Source of the DNA: Chaenocephalus aceratus
Taxonomy: Eukaryota; Chordata; Actinopteri; Perciformes; Channichthyidae
NCBI GenBank assembly: GCA_023974075.1
Contig: CM043785.1
Location: 20,405,169 to 20,469,168, forward strand
Direction: 5' to 3'
DNA: 64,000 bases
The notes beneath the pieces are model-generated. The model made no database searches. It was not told the origin of the DNA and was given only the letters and a program-made list of their open reading frames with translations. Position 1 is the first letter of the stretch; every line of letters begins with the position of its first letter. Below are positions 1 through 11,662 of this stretch, piece after piece. The translations under genes and the position numbers were made by a program.

Positions 1-639
1 TATGAGGACGATGAAACACACACACTCTACACTCGTTGGGTTGCACCAAATGGGGACGTCCACCAAAACACATCATGACTACACAACCTAAATACGATAT
101 CTACTACCCAACAATATGAGGACGATGTAACACACACACTCTACACTCGTTGGGTTGTACCATATGGGGACGTTCTCTGAAACACATCAAGACTACCCAA
201 CCTAAAACAAAATGAGGACATGACGACTGAAGTTACATAAAGTCAGTGTTCCTGACTTCTGAGGTGTGCTGTTGTCGTTACAAAAAACTGAAACCCCATA
301 GTAATAAGTATTGATCTACATCCCTATTAATTAAATCATGTAAACTGATACACATTAGGTTACATTGGAAAATACATTTGCAAAAGGAGAAACAACACAG
401 AATTTAGGGGCAATAAAGATCATTTTCATGTTATAAGAGGTAGATTCTGCCATCAATTGGTAGGGTATATCTTTCTACTATGCTATTTAGAAACAAGTAA
501 CAGTTATATTGAGATTCTGCAATTATTAAACGATATATTATTTGTAATGAGGTAAACAGGCATTTTATGTAGGCATTGGACTTGATTGACACATGAATGT
601 ACCTTGTATAGAAATAGTCTACAGTACATGTTTAATTAC

Positions 640-717
640 CTGTTGGAGGGATGAGGTGGATCTCTGGCTCGCTTCAGAGTCAGCTAAAGGCTGAGCCGTG
701 ATCATGTCACTCTGTTT
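640..717 (-). CDS. Candidate coding exon, array copy 1 (26-residue repeat)
   Basis: Read on the minus strand, the segment starts after a polypyrimidine-poor acceptor ending in cag and stops at a gtaattaa donor. It is exactly 78 bp, so 26 codons with no stop in the phase-0 frame. The peptide begins KQSDMITAQPLA, passes a DSEASQ stretch and ends STSSLQQ. It is polar and Ser/Gln-rich with no cysteine. Because the length is a multiple of three, copies can be spliced together or skipped without shifting frame. The protein family is not recognised. An N-terminal repeat of a larger gene lying left of the window is a possible role, but that is inference. The frame is inferred from openness and from the phase-0 ATG exon at 11638-11662. 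An alternative is a non-coding tandem satellite carrying fossil splice sites. Confidence 0.55.
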
Positions 718-1513
718 CTGCAATTTAAAATACAACAATAACGTGTCAGAAATCCATTGACTTTTCATGTAGGGGACACAGATTTTAGTAAAAACAATTC
801 ACATGAGGATCTGGGCTTGTAACTCAAGACTCTATAGAAATAGCTTTAACTGTACAATATCTGCTACTCAACAATATGAGGACGATGAAACACACACACT
901 CTACACTCGTTGGGTTGCACCAAATGGGGACATCCACCAAAACACATCATGACTACACAACCTAAAGACGATATCTACTACCCAACAATATGAGGACGAT
1001 GTAACACACACACTCTACACTTGTTGGGTTGTACCATATGGGGACGTTCTCTGAAACACATCAAGACTACCCAACCTAAAACAAAATGAGGACATGACGA
1101 CTGAAGTTACATAAAGTCAGTGTTCCTGACTTCTGAGGTGTGCTGTTGTCGTTACAAAAAACTGAAACCCCATAGTAATAAGTATTGATCTACTTCCCTA
1201 TTAATTAAATCATGTAAACTGATACACATTAGGTTAAATTGGAAAATACATTTGCAAAAGGAGAAAAAAAACAGAATTTAGGGGCAATAAAGATCATTTT
1301 CATGTTATAAGAGGTATATTCTGCCATCAATTGGTAGGGTATATCTTTCTACTATGCTATTTAGAAACAAATAACAGTTATATTGAGATTCTGCAATTAT
1401 TAAACGATATATTAATTGTAATGAGGTAAACAGGCATTTTATGTAGGCATTGGACTTGATTGACACATGAATGTACCTTGTATAGAAATAGTCTACAGTA
1501 TATGGTTAATTAC

Positions 1514-1591
1514 CTGTTGGAGGGATGAGGTGGATCTCTGGCTCGCTTCAGAGTCAGCTAAAGGCTGAGCCGTGATCATGCCACTCTGTTT
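1514..1591 (-). CDS. Candidate coding exon, array copy 2
   Basis: Second copy of the 78-bp exon with cag acceptor and gtaatta donor intact. One substitution relative to copy 1 changes the aspartate of the SDM motif to glycine (SGM) and leaves the frame open. It lies 874 bp from copy 1; the interval includes two ~110-bp minisatellite monomers and AT-rich intron. The missense change combined with no frame damage fits a coding repeat, but a single substitution is not proof. Confidence 0.5.
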
Positions 1592-2624
1592 CTGCAATTT
1601 AAAATACAACAATAACGTGTCAGAAATCCATTGACTTTTCATGTAGGGGACACAGATTTTAGTAAAAACAATTCACATGAGGATCTGGGCTTGTAACTCA
1701 AGACTCTATAGAAATAGTTTGAACTGTACAATATCTGCTACTCAACAATATGAGGACGATGAAACACACACACTCTACACTCGTTGGGTTGTACCAAATG
1801 GGGACATCCACCAAAACACATCATGACTACGCAACCTAAAGACGATATCTGCTACCCAACAATATGAGGACGATGTAACACACACACTCTACACTCGTTG
1901 GGTTGTACTATATGGGGACGTCCACCAAAACACATCATGACTATGCAACCTAAAGACGATATCTGCTACCCAACAATATGAGGACGATGAAACACACACA
2001 CACACACTCTACACTCGTTGGGTTGCACCAAATGGGGACGTCCACCAAAACACATCATGACTACACAACCTAAAGACGATATCTACTACCCAACAATATG
2101 AGGACGATGTAACACACACTCTACACTCGTTGGGTTGTACCATATGGGGACGTTCTCTGAAACACATCAAGACTACCCAACCTAAAACAAAATGAGGACA
2201 TGACGACTGAAGTTACATAAAGTCAGTGTTCCTGACTTCTGAGGTGGGCTGTGCTGTTGTCGTTACAAAAAACTGAAACCCCATAGTAATAAGTATTGAT
2301 CTACTTCCCTATTAATTAAATCATGTAAACTGATACACATTAGGTTAAATTGGAAAATACATTTGCAAAAGGAGAAACAACACAGAATTTAGGGGCAATA
2401 AAGATCATTTTCATGTTATAAGAGGTAGATTCTGCCATCAATTGGTAGGGTATATCTTTCTACTATGCTATTTAGAAACAAGTAACAGATATATTGAGAT
2501 TCTGCAATTATTAAACGATATATTAATTGTAATGAGGTAAACAGGCATTTTATGTAGGCATTGGACTTGATTGACACATGAATGTACCTTGTATAGAAAT
2601 AGTCTACAGTACATGTTTCATTAC

Positions 2625-2702
2625 CTGTTGGAGGGATGAGGTGGATCTCTGGCTCGCTTCAGAGTCAGCTAAAGGCTGAGCCGTGATCATGTCACTCTGT
2701 TT
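2625..2702 (-). CDS. Candidate coding exon, array copy 3
   Basis: Third copy, same 26-codon reading as copy 1. The donor here reads gtaatgaa instead of gtaattaa, a change at a weakly constrained position; the GT and the cag acceptor are kept. It sits exactly 1,985 bp from copy 1, which defines the higher-order unit. Confidence 0.5.
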
Positions 2703-3498
2703 CTGCAATTTAAAATACAACAATAACGTGTCAGAAATCCATTGACTTTTCATGTAGGGGACACAGATTTTAGTAAAAACAATTCACATGAGGATCTGGG
2801 CTTGTAACTCAAGACTCTATAGAAATAGCTTTAACTGTACAATATCTGCTACTCAACAATATGAGGACGATGAAACACACACACTCTACACTCGTTGGGT
2901 TGCACCAAATGGGGACATCCACCAAAACACATCATGACTACACAACCTAAAGACGATATCTACTACCCAACAATATGAGGACGATGTAACACACACACTC
3001 TACACTTGTTGGGTTGTACCATATGGGGACGTTCTCTGAAACACATCAAGACTACCCAACCTAAAACAAAATGAGGACATGACGACTGAAGTTACATAAA
3101 GTCAGTGTTCCTGACTTCTGAGGTGTGCTGTTGTCGTTACAAAAAACTGAAACCCCATAGTAATAAGTATTGATCTACTTCCCTATTAATTAAATCATGT
3201 AAACTGATACACATTAGGTTAAATTGGAAAATACATTTGCAAAAGGAGAAAAAAAACAGAATTTAGGGGCAATAAAGATCATTTTCATGTTATAAGAGGT
3301 ATATTCTGCCATCAATTGGTAGGGTATATCTTTCTACTATGCTATTTAGAAACAAATAACAGTTATATTGAGATTCTGCAATTATTAAACGATATATTAA
3401 TTGTAATGAGGTAAACAGGCATTTTATGTAGGCATTGGACTTGATTGACACATGAATGTACCTTGTATAGAAATAGTCTACAGTATATGGTTAATTAC

Positions 3499-3576
3499 CT
3501 GTTGGAGGGATGAGGTGGATCTCTGGCTCGCTTCAGAGTCAGCTAAAGGCTGAGCCGTGATCATGTCACTCTGTTT
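3499..3576 (-). CDS. Candidate coding exon, array copy 4
   Basis: Fourth copy, exactly 1,985 bp from copy 2 but carrying SDM rather than the SGM of copy 2. The glycine variant is therefore private to copy 2 and arose after the unit duplicated. Acceptor and donor are intact. Confidence 0.5.
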
Positions 3577-4609
3577 CTGCAATTTAAAATACAACAATAA
3601 CGTGTCAGAAATCCATTGACTTTTCATGTAGGGGACACAGATTTTAGTAAAAACAATTCACATGAGGATCTGGGCTTGTAACTCAAGACTCTATAGAAAT
3701 AGTTTGAACTGTACAATATCTGCTACTCAACAATATGAGGACGATGAAACACACACACTCTACACTCGTTGGGTTGTACCAAATGGGGACATCCACCAAA
3801 ACACATCATGACTACGCAACCTAAAGACGATATCTGCTACCCAACAATATGAGGACGATGTAACACACACACTCTACACTCGTTGGGTTGTACTATATGG
3901 GGACGTCCACCAAAACACATCATGACTATGCAACCTAAAGACGATATCTGCTACCCAACAATATGAGGACGATGAAACACACACACACACACTCTACACT
4001 CGTTGGGTTGCACCAAATGGGGACGTCCACCAAAACACATCATGACTACACAACCTAAAGACGATATCTACTACCCAACAATATGAGGACGATGTAACAC
4101 ACACTCTACACTCGTTGGGTTGTACCATATGGGGACGTTCTCTGAAACACATCAAGACTACCCAACCTAAAACAAAATGAGGACATGACGACTGAAGTTA
4201 CATAAAGTCAGTGTTCCTGACTTCTGAGGTGGGCTGTGCTGTTGTCGTTACAAAAAACTGAAACCCCATAGTAATAAGTATTGATCTACTTCCCTATTAA
4301 TTAAATCATGTAAACTGATACACATTAGGTTAAATTGGAAAATACATTTGCAAAAGGAGAAACAACACAGAATTTAGGGGCAATAAAGATCATTTTCATG
4401 TTATAAGAGGTAGATTCTGCCATCAATTGGTAGGGTATATCTTTCTACTATGCTATTTAGAAACAAGTAACAGATATATTGAGATTCTGCAATTATTAAA
4501 CGATATATTAATTGTAATGAGGTAAACAGGCATTTTATGTAGGCATTGGACTTGATTGACACATGAATGTACCTTGTATAGAAATAGTCTACAGTACATG
4601 GTTAATTAC

Positions 4610-4687
4610 CTGTTGGAGGGATGAGGTGGATCTCTGGCTCGCTTCAGAGTCAGCTAAAGGCTGAGCCGTGATCATGTCACTCTGTTT
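4610..4687 (-). CDS. Candidate coding exon, array copy 5
   Basis: Fifth copy, exactly 1,985 bp from copy 3. The open frame and both splice dinucleotides are preserved. The minus-strand upstream intron (between copies 5 and 6) is the short 686-bp-spacing form. Confidence 0.5.
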
Positions 4688-5295
4688 CTGCAATTTAAAA
4701 TACAACAATAACGTGTCAGAAATCCATTGACTTTTCATGTAGGGGACACAGATTTTAGTAAAAACAATTCACATGAGGATCTGGGCTTGTAACTCAAGAC
4801 TCTATAGAAATAGGTTTAACTGTACAATATCTGCTACTCAACAATATGAGGACCATGAAACACACACACTCTACACTCGTTGGGTTGTACCAAATGGGGA
4901 CGTCCACCAAAACACATCATGACTACACAACCTAAAGACGATATCTACTACCCAACAATATGAGGACGATGTAACACACACACACTCTACACTTGTTGGG
5001 TTGTACCATATGGGGACGTTCTCTGAAACACATCAAGACTACCCAACCTAAAACAAAATGAGGACATGACGACTGAAGTTACATAAAGTCAGTGTTCCTG
5101 ACTTCTGAGGTGTGCTGTGCTGTTGTTGTTCTACTATGCTATTTAGAAACAAGTAACAGATATGTTGAGATTCTGCAATTATTAAACGATATATTAATTG
5201 TAATGAGGTAAACAGGCATTTTATGTAGGCATTGGACTTGATTGACACATGAATTTACCTTGTATAGAAATAGTCTACAGTACATGGTTAATTAC

Positions 5296-5373
5296 CTGTT
5301 GGAGGGATGAGGTGGATCTCTGGCTCGCTTCAGAGTCAGCTAAAGGCTGAGCCGTGATCATGTCACTCAGTTT
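5296..5373 (-). CDS. Candidate coding exon, array copy 6 (KLSD variant)
   Basis: Sixth copy. The second codon is CTG rather than CAG, giving KLSD in place of KQSD, a variant shared with copies 8 and 9. The acceptor is atgcag and the donor gtaattaa. The neighbouring intron lacks an internal stretch of about 190-200 bp present in other units, with the junction near 5120-5130. Confidence 0.5.
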
Positions 5374-6174
5374 CTGCATTTTAAAATATAACAATAACGT
5401 GTCAGAAATCCATTGACTTTTTATGTAGGGGACACAGATTTTAGTAAAAACAATTCACATGAGGATCTGGGCTTGTAACTCAAGACTCTATAGAAATAGT
5501 TTTAACTGTACAATATCTGCTACCCAGCAATATGAGGACGATGTAACACACACACTCTACACTCATTGGGTTGTACCAAATGGGGACGTCCGCCAAAACA
5601 CATCATGACTACGCAACCTAAAGACGATATCTGCTACCCAACAATATGAGGACGATGTAACACACACACTCTACACTCGTTGGGTTGTGCCATATGGGGA
5701 CATTCTCTGAAACACATCAAGACTACACAACTTAAAATAAAATGAGGACATGACGACTGAAGTTACATAAAGTCAGTGTTCCTGACTTCTGAGGTGGGCT
5801 GTGCTGTTGTCGTTACAAAAAACTGAAACCCCATAGTAATAAGTATTGATCTACTTCCCTATTAATTAAATCATGTAAACTGATACACATTAGGTTAAAT
5901 TGGAAAATACATTTGCAAAAGGAGAAAAAAAACAGAATTTAGGGGCAATAAAGATCATTTTCATGTTATAAGAGGTATATTCTGCCATCAATTGGTAGGG
6001 TATATCTTTCTACTATGCTATTTAGAAACAAGTAACAGTTATATTGAGATTCTGCAATTATTAAACGATATATTAATTGTAATGAGGTAAACAGGCATTT
6101 TATGTAGACATTGGACTTGATTGACACATGAATGTACCTTGTATAGAAATAGTCTACAGTACATGGTTAATTAC

Positions 6175-6252
6175 CTGTTGGAGGGATGAGGTGGATCTCT
6201 GGCTCGCTTCAGAGTCAGCTAAAGGCTGAGCCGTGATCATGTCACTCTGTTT
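6175..6252 (-). CDS. Candidate coding exon, array copy 7
   Basis: Seventh copy with the KQSD form, cag acceptor and gtaattaa donor. The adjacent intron on its 5' side (6400-6950) holds the longest run of ~110-bp minisatellite monomers in the array. Confidence 0.5.
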
Positions 6253-6399
6253 CTGCAATTTAAAATACAACAATAACGTGTTAGAAATCCATTGACTTTT
6301 CATGTAGGGGACACAGATTTTAGTAAAAACAATTCACATGAGGATCTGGGCTTGTAACTCAATACTCTATAGCAATAGTTTGAACTGTACAATATCTGC

Positions 6400-6950
6400 T
6401 ACTCAACAATATGAGGACGATGAAACACACACACTCTACACTCGTTGGGTTGTACCAAATGGGGACATCCACCAAAACACATCATGACTACGCAACCTAA
6501 AGACGATATCTGCTACCCAACAATATGAGGACGATGTAACACACACACTCTACACTCGTTGGGTTGTACCATATGGGGACGTTCTCTGAAACACATCAAG
6601 ACTACACAACCTACAGACGATATCTACACCCAACAATATGAGGACGATGTAACACACACACTCTACACTCGTTGGGTCGTACCATATGGGGACGTCCACC
6701 AAAACACATCATGACTACGCAACCTAAAGACGATATCTGCTACCCAACAATATGAGGACGATGTAACACACACACTCTACACTCGTTGGGTTGTACCATA
6801 TGGGGACGTTCTCTGAAACACATCAAGACTACACAACCTAAAGACGATATCTACACCCAACAATATGAGGATGATGTAACACACACACTCTACACTCGTT
6901 GGGTTGTGCCATATGGGGACGTTCTCTGAAACACATCAAGACTACACAAC
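6400..6950. repeat. ~110-bp intronic minisatellite run
   Basis: Five consecutive monomers, each opening with caatatgaggacgatg and containing an acacacactctacactcg block. Their spacing is about 108-114 bp. The same monomer occurs in most other array introns in one to four copies. Differences in monomer number account for much of the difference between the 874-, 879- and 1,111-bp units. Confidence 0.85.
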
Positions 6951-7116
6951 CTAAAACAAAATGAGGACATGACGACTGAAGTTACATAAAGTCAGTGTTC
7001 CTGACTTCTGAGGTATGCTGTTGTCGTTACAAAAAACTGAAACCCCATAGTAATAAGTATTGATCTACATCCCTATTAATTAAATCATGTAAACTGATAC
7101 ACATTAGGTTAAATTG

Positions 7117-9648
7117 GGAAGCCCTCTAGTGCCGGCATGGACATTTGTCCCATTGGGATATAACAGCCGTGGGCAATATATTAGGGCCATGGGATGGACT
7201 TGGCCATTTCCCGTCACTTGGCAGTCTAAATGAGTACACAAACAGCATATGAGTATGTATGCATGCATTGGACAATAGATGGCGCTCTTCTCATTACTGT
7301 GTACTTATACTGCATGGGGGGTGGCCCAAAGGCAATATGAGGGCCCACTTTCCATATATTACACAGTAACATGAGTATTCACTTACTGTGTACTTATATT
7401 TATGGGGGGGGGTGTCCGTCAACCTAATATGGGGTCCTAATTTTTTATTCAGGGTCTTCTAAATAGGGCCCAGATCAGGAATCTGAAATATGGGAACCCT
7501 TACCCACCCAGAAATGTTTATTCAATTAAATGTCAAACTTTTTCACAAAATCCTTTCATAAGCTAAGGGTCTGACAGGCTTGTGGTGGGGAGGGGTAGAA
7601 AATGAAAAAAATTGAAAGAATGTGATTGGTGCTCCGAAACCTTGAGAGTGTGTTGGGTAACGTGTTTGGAACCCGCTTGCAAAATTTGGGGACCCTGCGA
7701 CCTTCGACAAGGTCAAAACCGAGGTCAGAGGTCACATTCGCAATGCCGACAGTACCCTCGACGGCGCAAAAGAAGGTCCGACCGCTTTGAGCTTGCTCTC
7801 ATTAGAACCGGCTCGAAAAGTACATGCAGATTGATGCCTCCGCTGCTCCTAATGTCAAAGGTTACGGCTTGAAATGTAACAAAACCTTCCCTTAAGGCCT
7901 TTTGAGAAGCTGCAGTGCTGCATGCGTGTTTAAAGTACTTTGAAAAGGGCTAAAGAGATAATTTGTTCACAGGGGGCCTCTAAATAGGGCCCAGATCAGG
8001 AATCTGAAATATGGGAACCCTAACCCACCAGAACTCTTTTTTCAATAAAATGTCAAACTTTCTCACAAAATCCTGTCTGGAGCTAAGAATCTGACACCCT
8101 TGTGGTGAGGGAAGAGGAGGAAATTGAGAAAAATTGAAAAAATGTGGTTGGCGCTCCGATACTTTGAGAGTGTGTTGCTTAACGTGTGTGGAACCCGCTT
8201 GCAAAATGTGGGGACCCTGCGACCTTCGACAAGGTCAAAACTGAGGTCAGAGGTCACATTCGCAATGCCGACAGTACCCTCGACGGCGCAAAGGAAGGTC
8301 CGACCGCTTTGAGCTTGCTCTCATTAGAACCGGCTCGAAAAGTACATGTAGATTGATGCCTCTGCTGCTCCTAATGTCAAAGGTTACGGCTTGAAATGTA
8401 ACAAAGCTCCAAAGGTCAAAGGTCACGCTTCCATGCCGTACGGTGCCCTTTACCGCACAAAGGAAGGTCCGACCGCTTTGAGCTTGATGTCATTTTAACC
8501 GTCTCGGAGAGCAGATGCAGATGGAAGCCTTTGGTGTAACTAAATGTCAAAGGTTACGGCTTAAAATGTAACAAAACCTTCCGTTAAGGCCTTTTGAGAA
8601 GCTGCAGTGCTGCATGAGTGTTTAAAGTACTTTGAAAAGGGCTAAAGAGATATTCTTTTCACAGGGGGGCTCTAAATAGGGCCCAGATCAGGAATCTGAA
8701 ATATGGGAACCCTAACCCACCCAGAACTCTTTTTTCAATAAAATGTCAAACTTTCTCACAAAATCCTGTCTGAAGCTAAGAATCTGACAGGCTTGTGGTG
8801 AGGGAAGAGGAGGAAATTGAAATGTTTTTAAAAAATGTGGTTGGCGCTCCGAAACTTTGAGAGAGTGTTGCTTAACGTGTGTGGAACCCGCTCGCAAAAT
8901 GTGGGGACCCTGCGACCTTCGACAAGGTCAAAACTGAGGTCAGAGGTCACATTCGCAATGCCGACAGTACCCTCGACGGCACAAAGGAAGGTCCGACCGC
9001 TTTGAGCTTGCTCTCATTAGAACCGGCTCGAACAGTACATGCAGATTGATGCCTCTGCTGCTCCTATTGTCAAAGGTTACGGCTTGAAATGTAACAAAGC
9101 TCCAAAGGTCAAAGGTCACGCTTCCATGCTGTACGGTGCCCTTTACAGCACAAAGGAAGGTCCGACCGCTTTGAGCTTGATATCATTTTAACCGTCTCGG
9201 AGAGCAGATGCAGATGGAAGCCTCTGGTGCAACTAAATGTGAAAGATTACGGCTTAAAATGTAATAAAACCTTCCGTTAAGGCCTTTTGAGAAGCCGCAT
9301 TGCTGCATGAGTGTTTAAAGTACTTTGAAAAGGGCTAAAGAGATAATTTTTTCACAGGGGGCCTCTAAATAGGGCCCATATCAGGAATCTGAAATATGGG
9401 AACCCTAACCCACCCAGAACCTTTTTTCAATCAAATGGCAATGTGTTTATGTTGACAAGGAGGTTTAATAACTGTGTGCTACACAAAACGTGCAGTCGGT
9501 TTCATTTTCATCGCCGTTTGTAGTAGAGTTAGCAGGGTATTTTTATTTTAACTCTCGTCCCAAATTCGTCGCAAAATTATTTTTTATCCTCCCCGACACT
9601 ATTTTTTTCAGCCCCGGGACGACGGGACGTCCTTAAGCTCGAGTCCTG
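7117..9648 (+). repeat. Composite dispersed element inserted in the array
   Basis: Array sequence breaks off after gttaaattgg near 7116 and resumes at cctaaaacaaaatgagg near 9649, an earlier point of the repeat unit. The insert starts agccctctagtgccgg and contains tandem ~690-bp blocks (landmark cagatcagg near 7470, 7990, 8682 and 9374). Each block combines purine-rich tracts with stretches repeating aggtcaaaggtcac-like half sites. An inverted relative occupies 48110-50075. No ORF looks like a protein. The last ~200 bp (9440-9648) are unrelated to the blocks and unidentified. Confidence 0.75.
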
Positions 9649-10085
9649 AACCTAAAACAAAATGAGGACATGACGACTGAAGTTACATAAAGTCAGTGTT
9701 CCTGACTTCTGAGGTGTGCTGTTGTCGTTACAAAAAACTGAAACCCCATAGTAATAAGTATTGATCTACTTCCCTATTAATTAAATCATGTAAACTGATA
9801 CACATTAGGTTAAATTGGAAAATACATTTGCAAAAGGAGAAAAACAACAGAATTTAGGGGCAATAAAGATCATTTTCATGTTATAAGAGGTAGATTCTGC
9901 CAGCAATTGGTAGGGTATATCTTTCTACTATGCTATTTAGAAACAAGTAACAGTTATATTGAGATTCTACATTTATTAAACAATATATTAATTGTAATGA
10001 GGTAAACAGGCATTTTATGTAGGCATTGGACTTGATTGACACATGAATTTACCTCGTATAGAAATAGTCCACAGTAAATGTTTAA
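9649..10085 (-). repeat. Tandem exon array, middle block (intron part)
   Basis: Array sequence resumes here with the same intron motifs as the left block, including atgaggacatgacgactgaag and the AT-rich stretch before the exon. It is interrupted by the TTAA-flanked MITE at 10090 just short of exon copy 8. Confidence 0.85.
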
Positions 10086-10089
10086 TTAA

Positions 10090-10685
10090 CCCTTATGTTG
10101 TGTTCGGGTCTCCTGTGACTCGTTTCAAATTGAAATTATATAATAGTTTTTTTTTTATCGGAAAAAGGCTTCATGATATCCTCCACAGCAGCTATATAAA
10201 CACTACAAAACTGATTTTGACAATTTTAGCCAAGTCTGAATGTCTCTAAAAAAAAAGTGTATACTTTGGTGTTCGGGTCTGGGTAGACCGAGCAGAATTG
10301 TTGTGGGTGACTCTGGTCAAATTTGGCTTTAGACACCCCACCCCCACCATCCATTGTAACAATATTTTTTTCGCAACATGCACCTGGTCTCCTATCCCTC
10401 TGGCCCCCCTCCCCCCACGGGAACTTGACGTTTCACAAAGAATATGTACACTAACATTTGAACCTGAACGGGTGCAATATGTTGTGTAATGTGTTTTGGG
10501 GCCATACAACACAATTACAACAGGATTGTACGGTTATGAATTCATTAGAAGTGAGTTATGATGTAGTTAACACAATATTGGATGATAGTCATTATTTGTG
10601 AGTGTTTTGGACTGAGATAAATCATGGGTCAAACTTGACCCACGAACACCATGAAGGGTAACAGCTTTCGAACACAACACTAGGG
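10090..10685. mobile_element. piggyBac-like (TTAA) MITE
   Basis: The element is flanked by TTAA at 10086-10089 and 10686-10689. Its ends read CCCTTATGTTGTGTTCG and, at the right, CGAACACAACACTAGGG, which are inverted repeats with two mismatches. A subterminal palindrome gggtcaaacttgaccc lies near 10626. TTAA targeting with CCCT termini is typical of the piggyBac superfamily. No transposase is encoded. Insertion lies immediately downstream of the donor of exon copy 8, inside the intron, so the donor is preserved. Confidence 0.85.
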
Positions 10686-10693
10686 TTAATTAC

Positions 10694-10771
10694 CTGTTGG
10701 AGGGATGAGGTGGATCTCTGGCTCGCTTCAGAGTCAGCTAAAGGCTGAGCCGTGATCATGTCACTCAGTTT
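10694..10771 (-). CDS. Candidate coding exon, array copy 8 (KLSD variant)
   Basis: Eighth copy. The donor gtaattaa is only five to eight bases from the MITE end at 10685, so it has survived the insertion. KLSD form as in copies 6 and 9. In the minus-strand frame the reading stays open from 10882 through the exon, but the upstream part is intron-like. Confidence 0.5.
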
Positions 10772-11379
10772 CTGCATTTTAAAATATAACAATAACGTGT
10801 CAGAAATCCATTGACTTTTCATGTAGGGGACACAGATTTTAGTAAAAAACAATTCACATGAGGATCTGGGCTTGTAACTCAAGACTCTATAGAAATAGGT
10901 TTAACTGTACAATATCTGCTACCCAGCAATATGAGGACGATGTAACACACACACTCTACACTCGTTGGGTTGTACCAAATGGGGACGTCCACCAAAACAC
11001 ATCATGACTACGCAACCTAAAGACGATATCTACTACCCAACAATATGAGGACGATGTAACACACACACTCTACACTTGTTGGGTTGTACCATATGGGGAC
11101 GTTCTCTGAAAACACATCAAGACTACACAACCTACAACAAAATGAGGACATGACGACTGAAGTTACATAAAGTCAGTGTTCCTGACTTCTGAGGTGTGCT
11201 GTGCTGTTGTTGTTCTACTATGATATTTAGAAACAAGTAACAGTTATATTGAGATTCTGCAATTATTAAACGATATATTAATTGTAATGAGGTAAACAGG
11301 CATTTTATGTAGGCATTGGACTTGATTGACACATGAATGTACCTTGTATAGAAATAGTCTACAGTACATGTTTAAATAC

Positions 11380-11457
11380 CTGTTGGAGGGATGAGGTGGA
11401 TCTCTGGCTCGCTTCAGAGTCAGCTAAAGGCTGAGCCGTGATCATGTCACTCAGTTT
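11380..11457 (-). CDS. Candidate coding exon, array copy 9 (KLSD variant)
   Basis: Ninth and, on the minus strand, first copy of the exon. The donor reads gtatttaa. Spacing to copy 8 is 686 bp, the same short-intron form found between copies 5 and 6. A deletion derivative has therefore been duplicated to two distant places in the array. Confidence 0.5.
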
Positions 11458-11637
11458 CTGCAATTTAAAATACAACAATAACGTGTCAGAAATCCATTGA
11501 CTTTTCATGTAGGGGACACAGATTTTAGTAAAAACAATTCACATGAGGATCTGGGCTTGTAACTCAAGACTCTATAGAAATAGTTTGAACTGTACATAAT
11601 ATCTGCTACTCAACAATATGAGGACGATGTAACTCAC

Positions 11638-11662
11638 CATTTGTTCCTCAATTAGCAAACAT
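11638..11662 (-). CDS. Candidate start exon of the array gene
   Basis: On the minus strand a 25-bp segment ends in ATG directly before a strong gtgagt donor at the boundary of the array, and is preceded by a cttccatgtag acceptor-like sequence. If the ATG initiates, translation would pass phase 0 into the KLSD or KQSD exon. An earlier ATG in the segment hits TGA after four codons. Array similarity ends here, as expected if this is the ancestral upstream exon. The evidence is motif-level only. Confidence 0.3.

Larger units (their letters stand above)
1..7116 (-). repeat. Tandem exon-intron array, left block (higher-order repeat)
   Basis: Each unit carries one 78-bp exon on the minus strand plus intron sequence containing one to several ~110-bp minisatellite monomers. 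Exon starts at 640, 1514, 2625, 3499, 4610, 5296 and 6175 give spacings of 874, 1111, 874, 1111, 686 and 879. The 874+1111 pair recurs as a 1,985-bp higher-order unit with only scattered differences, so amplification was recent or the copies are homogenised. The array resumes at about 9649-10085 and 10686-11637 after two insertions. The left end is cut by the window edge. Confidence 0.9.

Noticed and set aside
5048..5248. 66-codon minus-strand ORF repeated at 11132-11332
   Set aside because: Lies in the short-intron form of the array between exon copies; it recurs because the intron is duplicated and has no start or splice support.
1..7116. CRISPR-like appearance (regularly spaced repeats)
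   Set aside because: Repeats are ~110 bp and 78 bp with near-identical spacers, in eukaryotic DNA; no cas genes.
8124..8312. Short ORFs within the composite dispersed element (also 7612-7872 and 48257-49227)
   Set aside because: Different block copies translate to related peptides only because the DNA is repeated; frames are not consistently open between copies.
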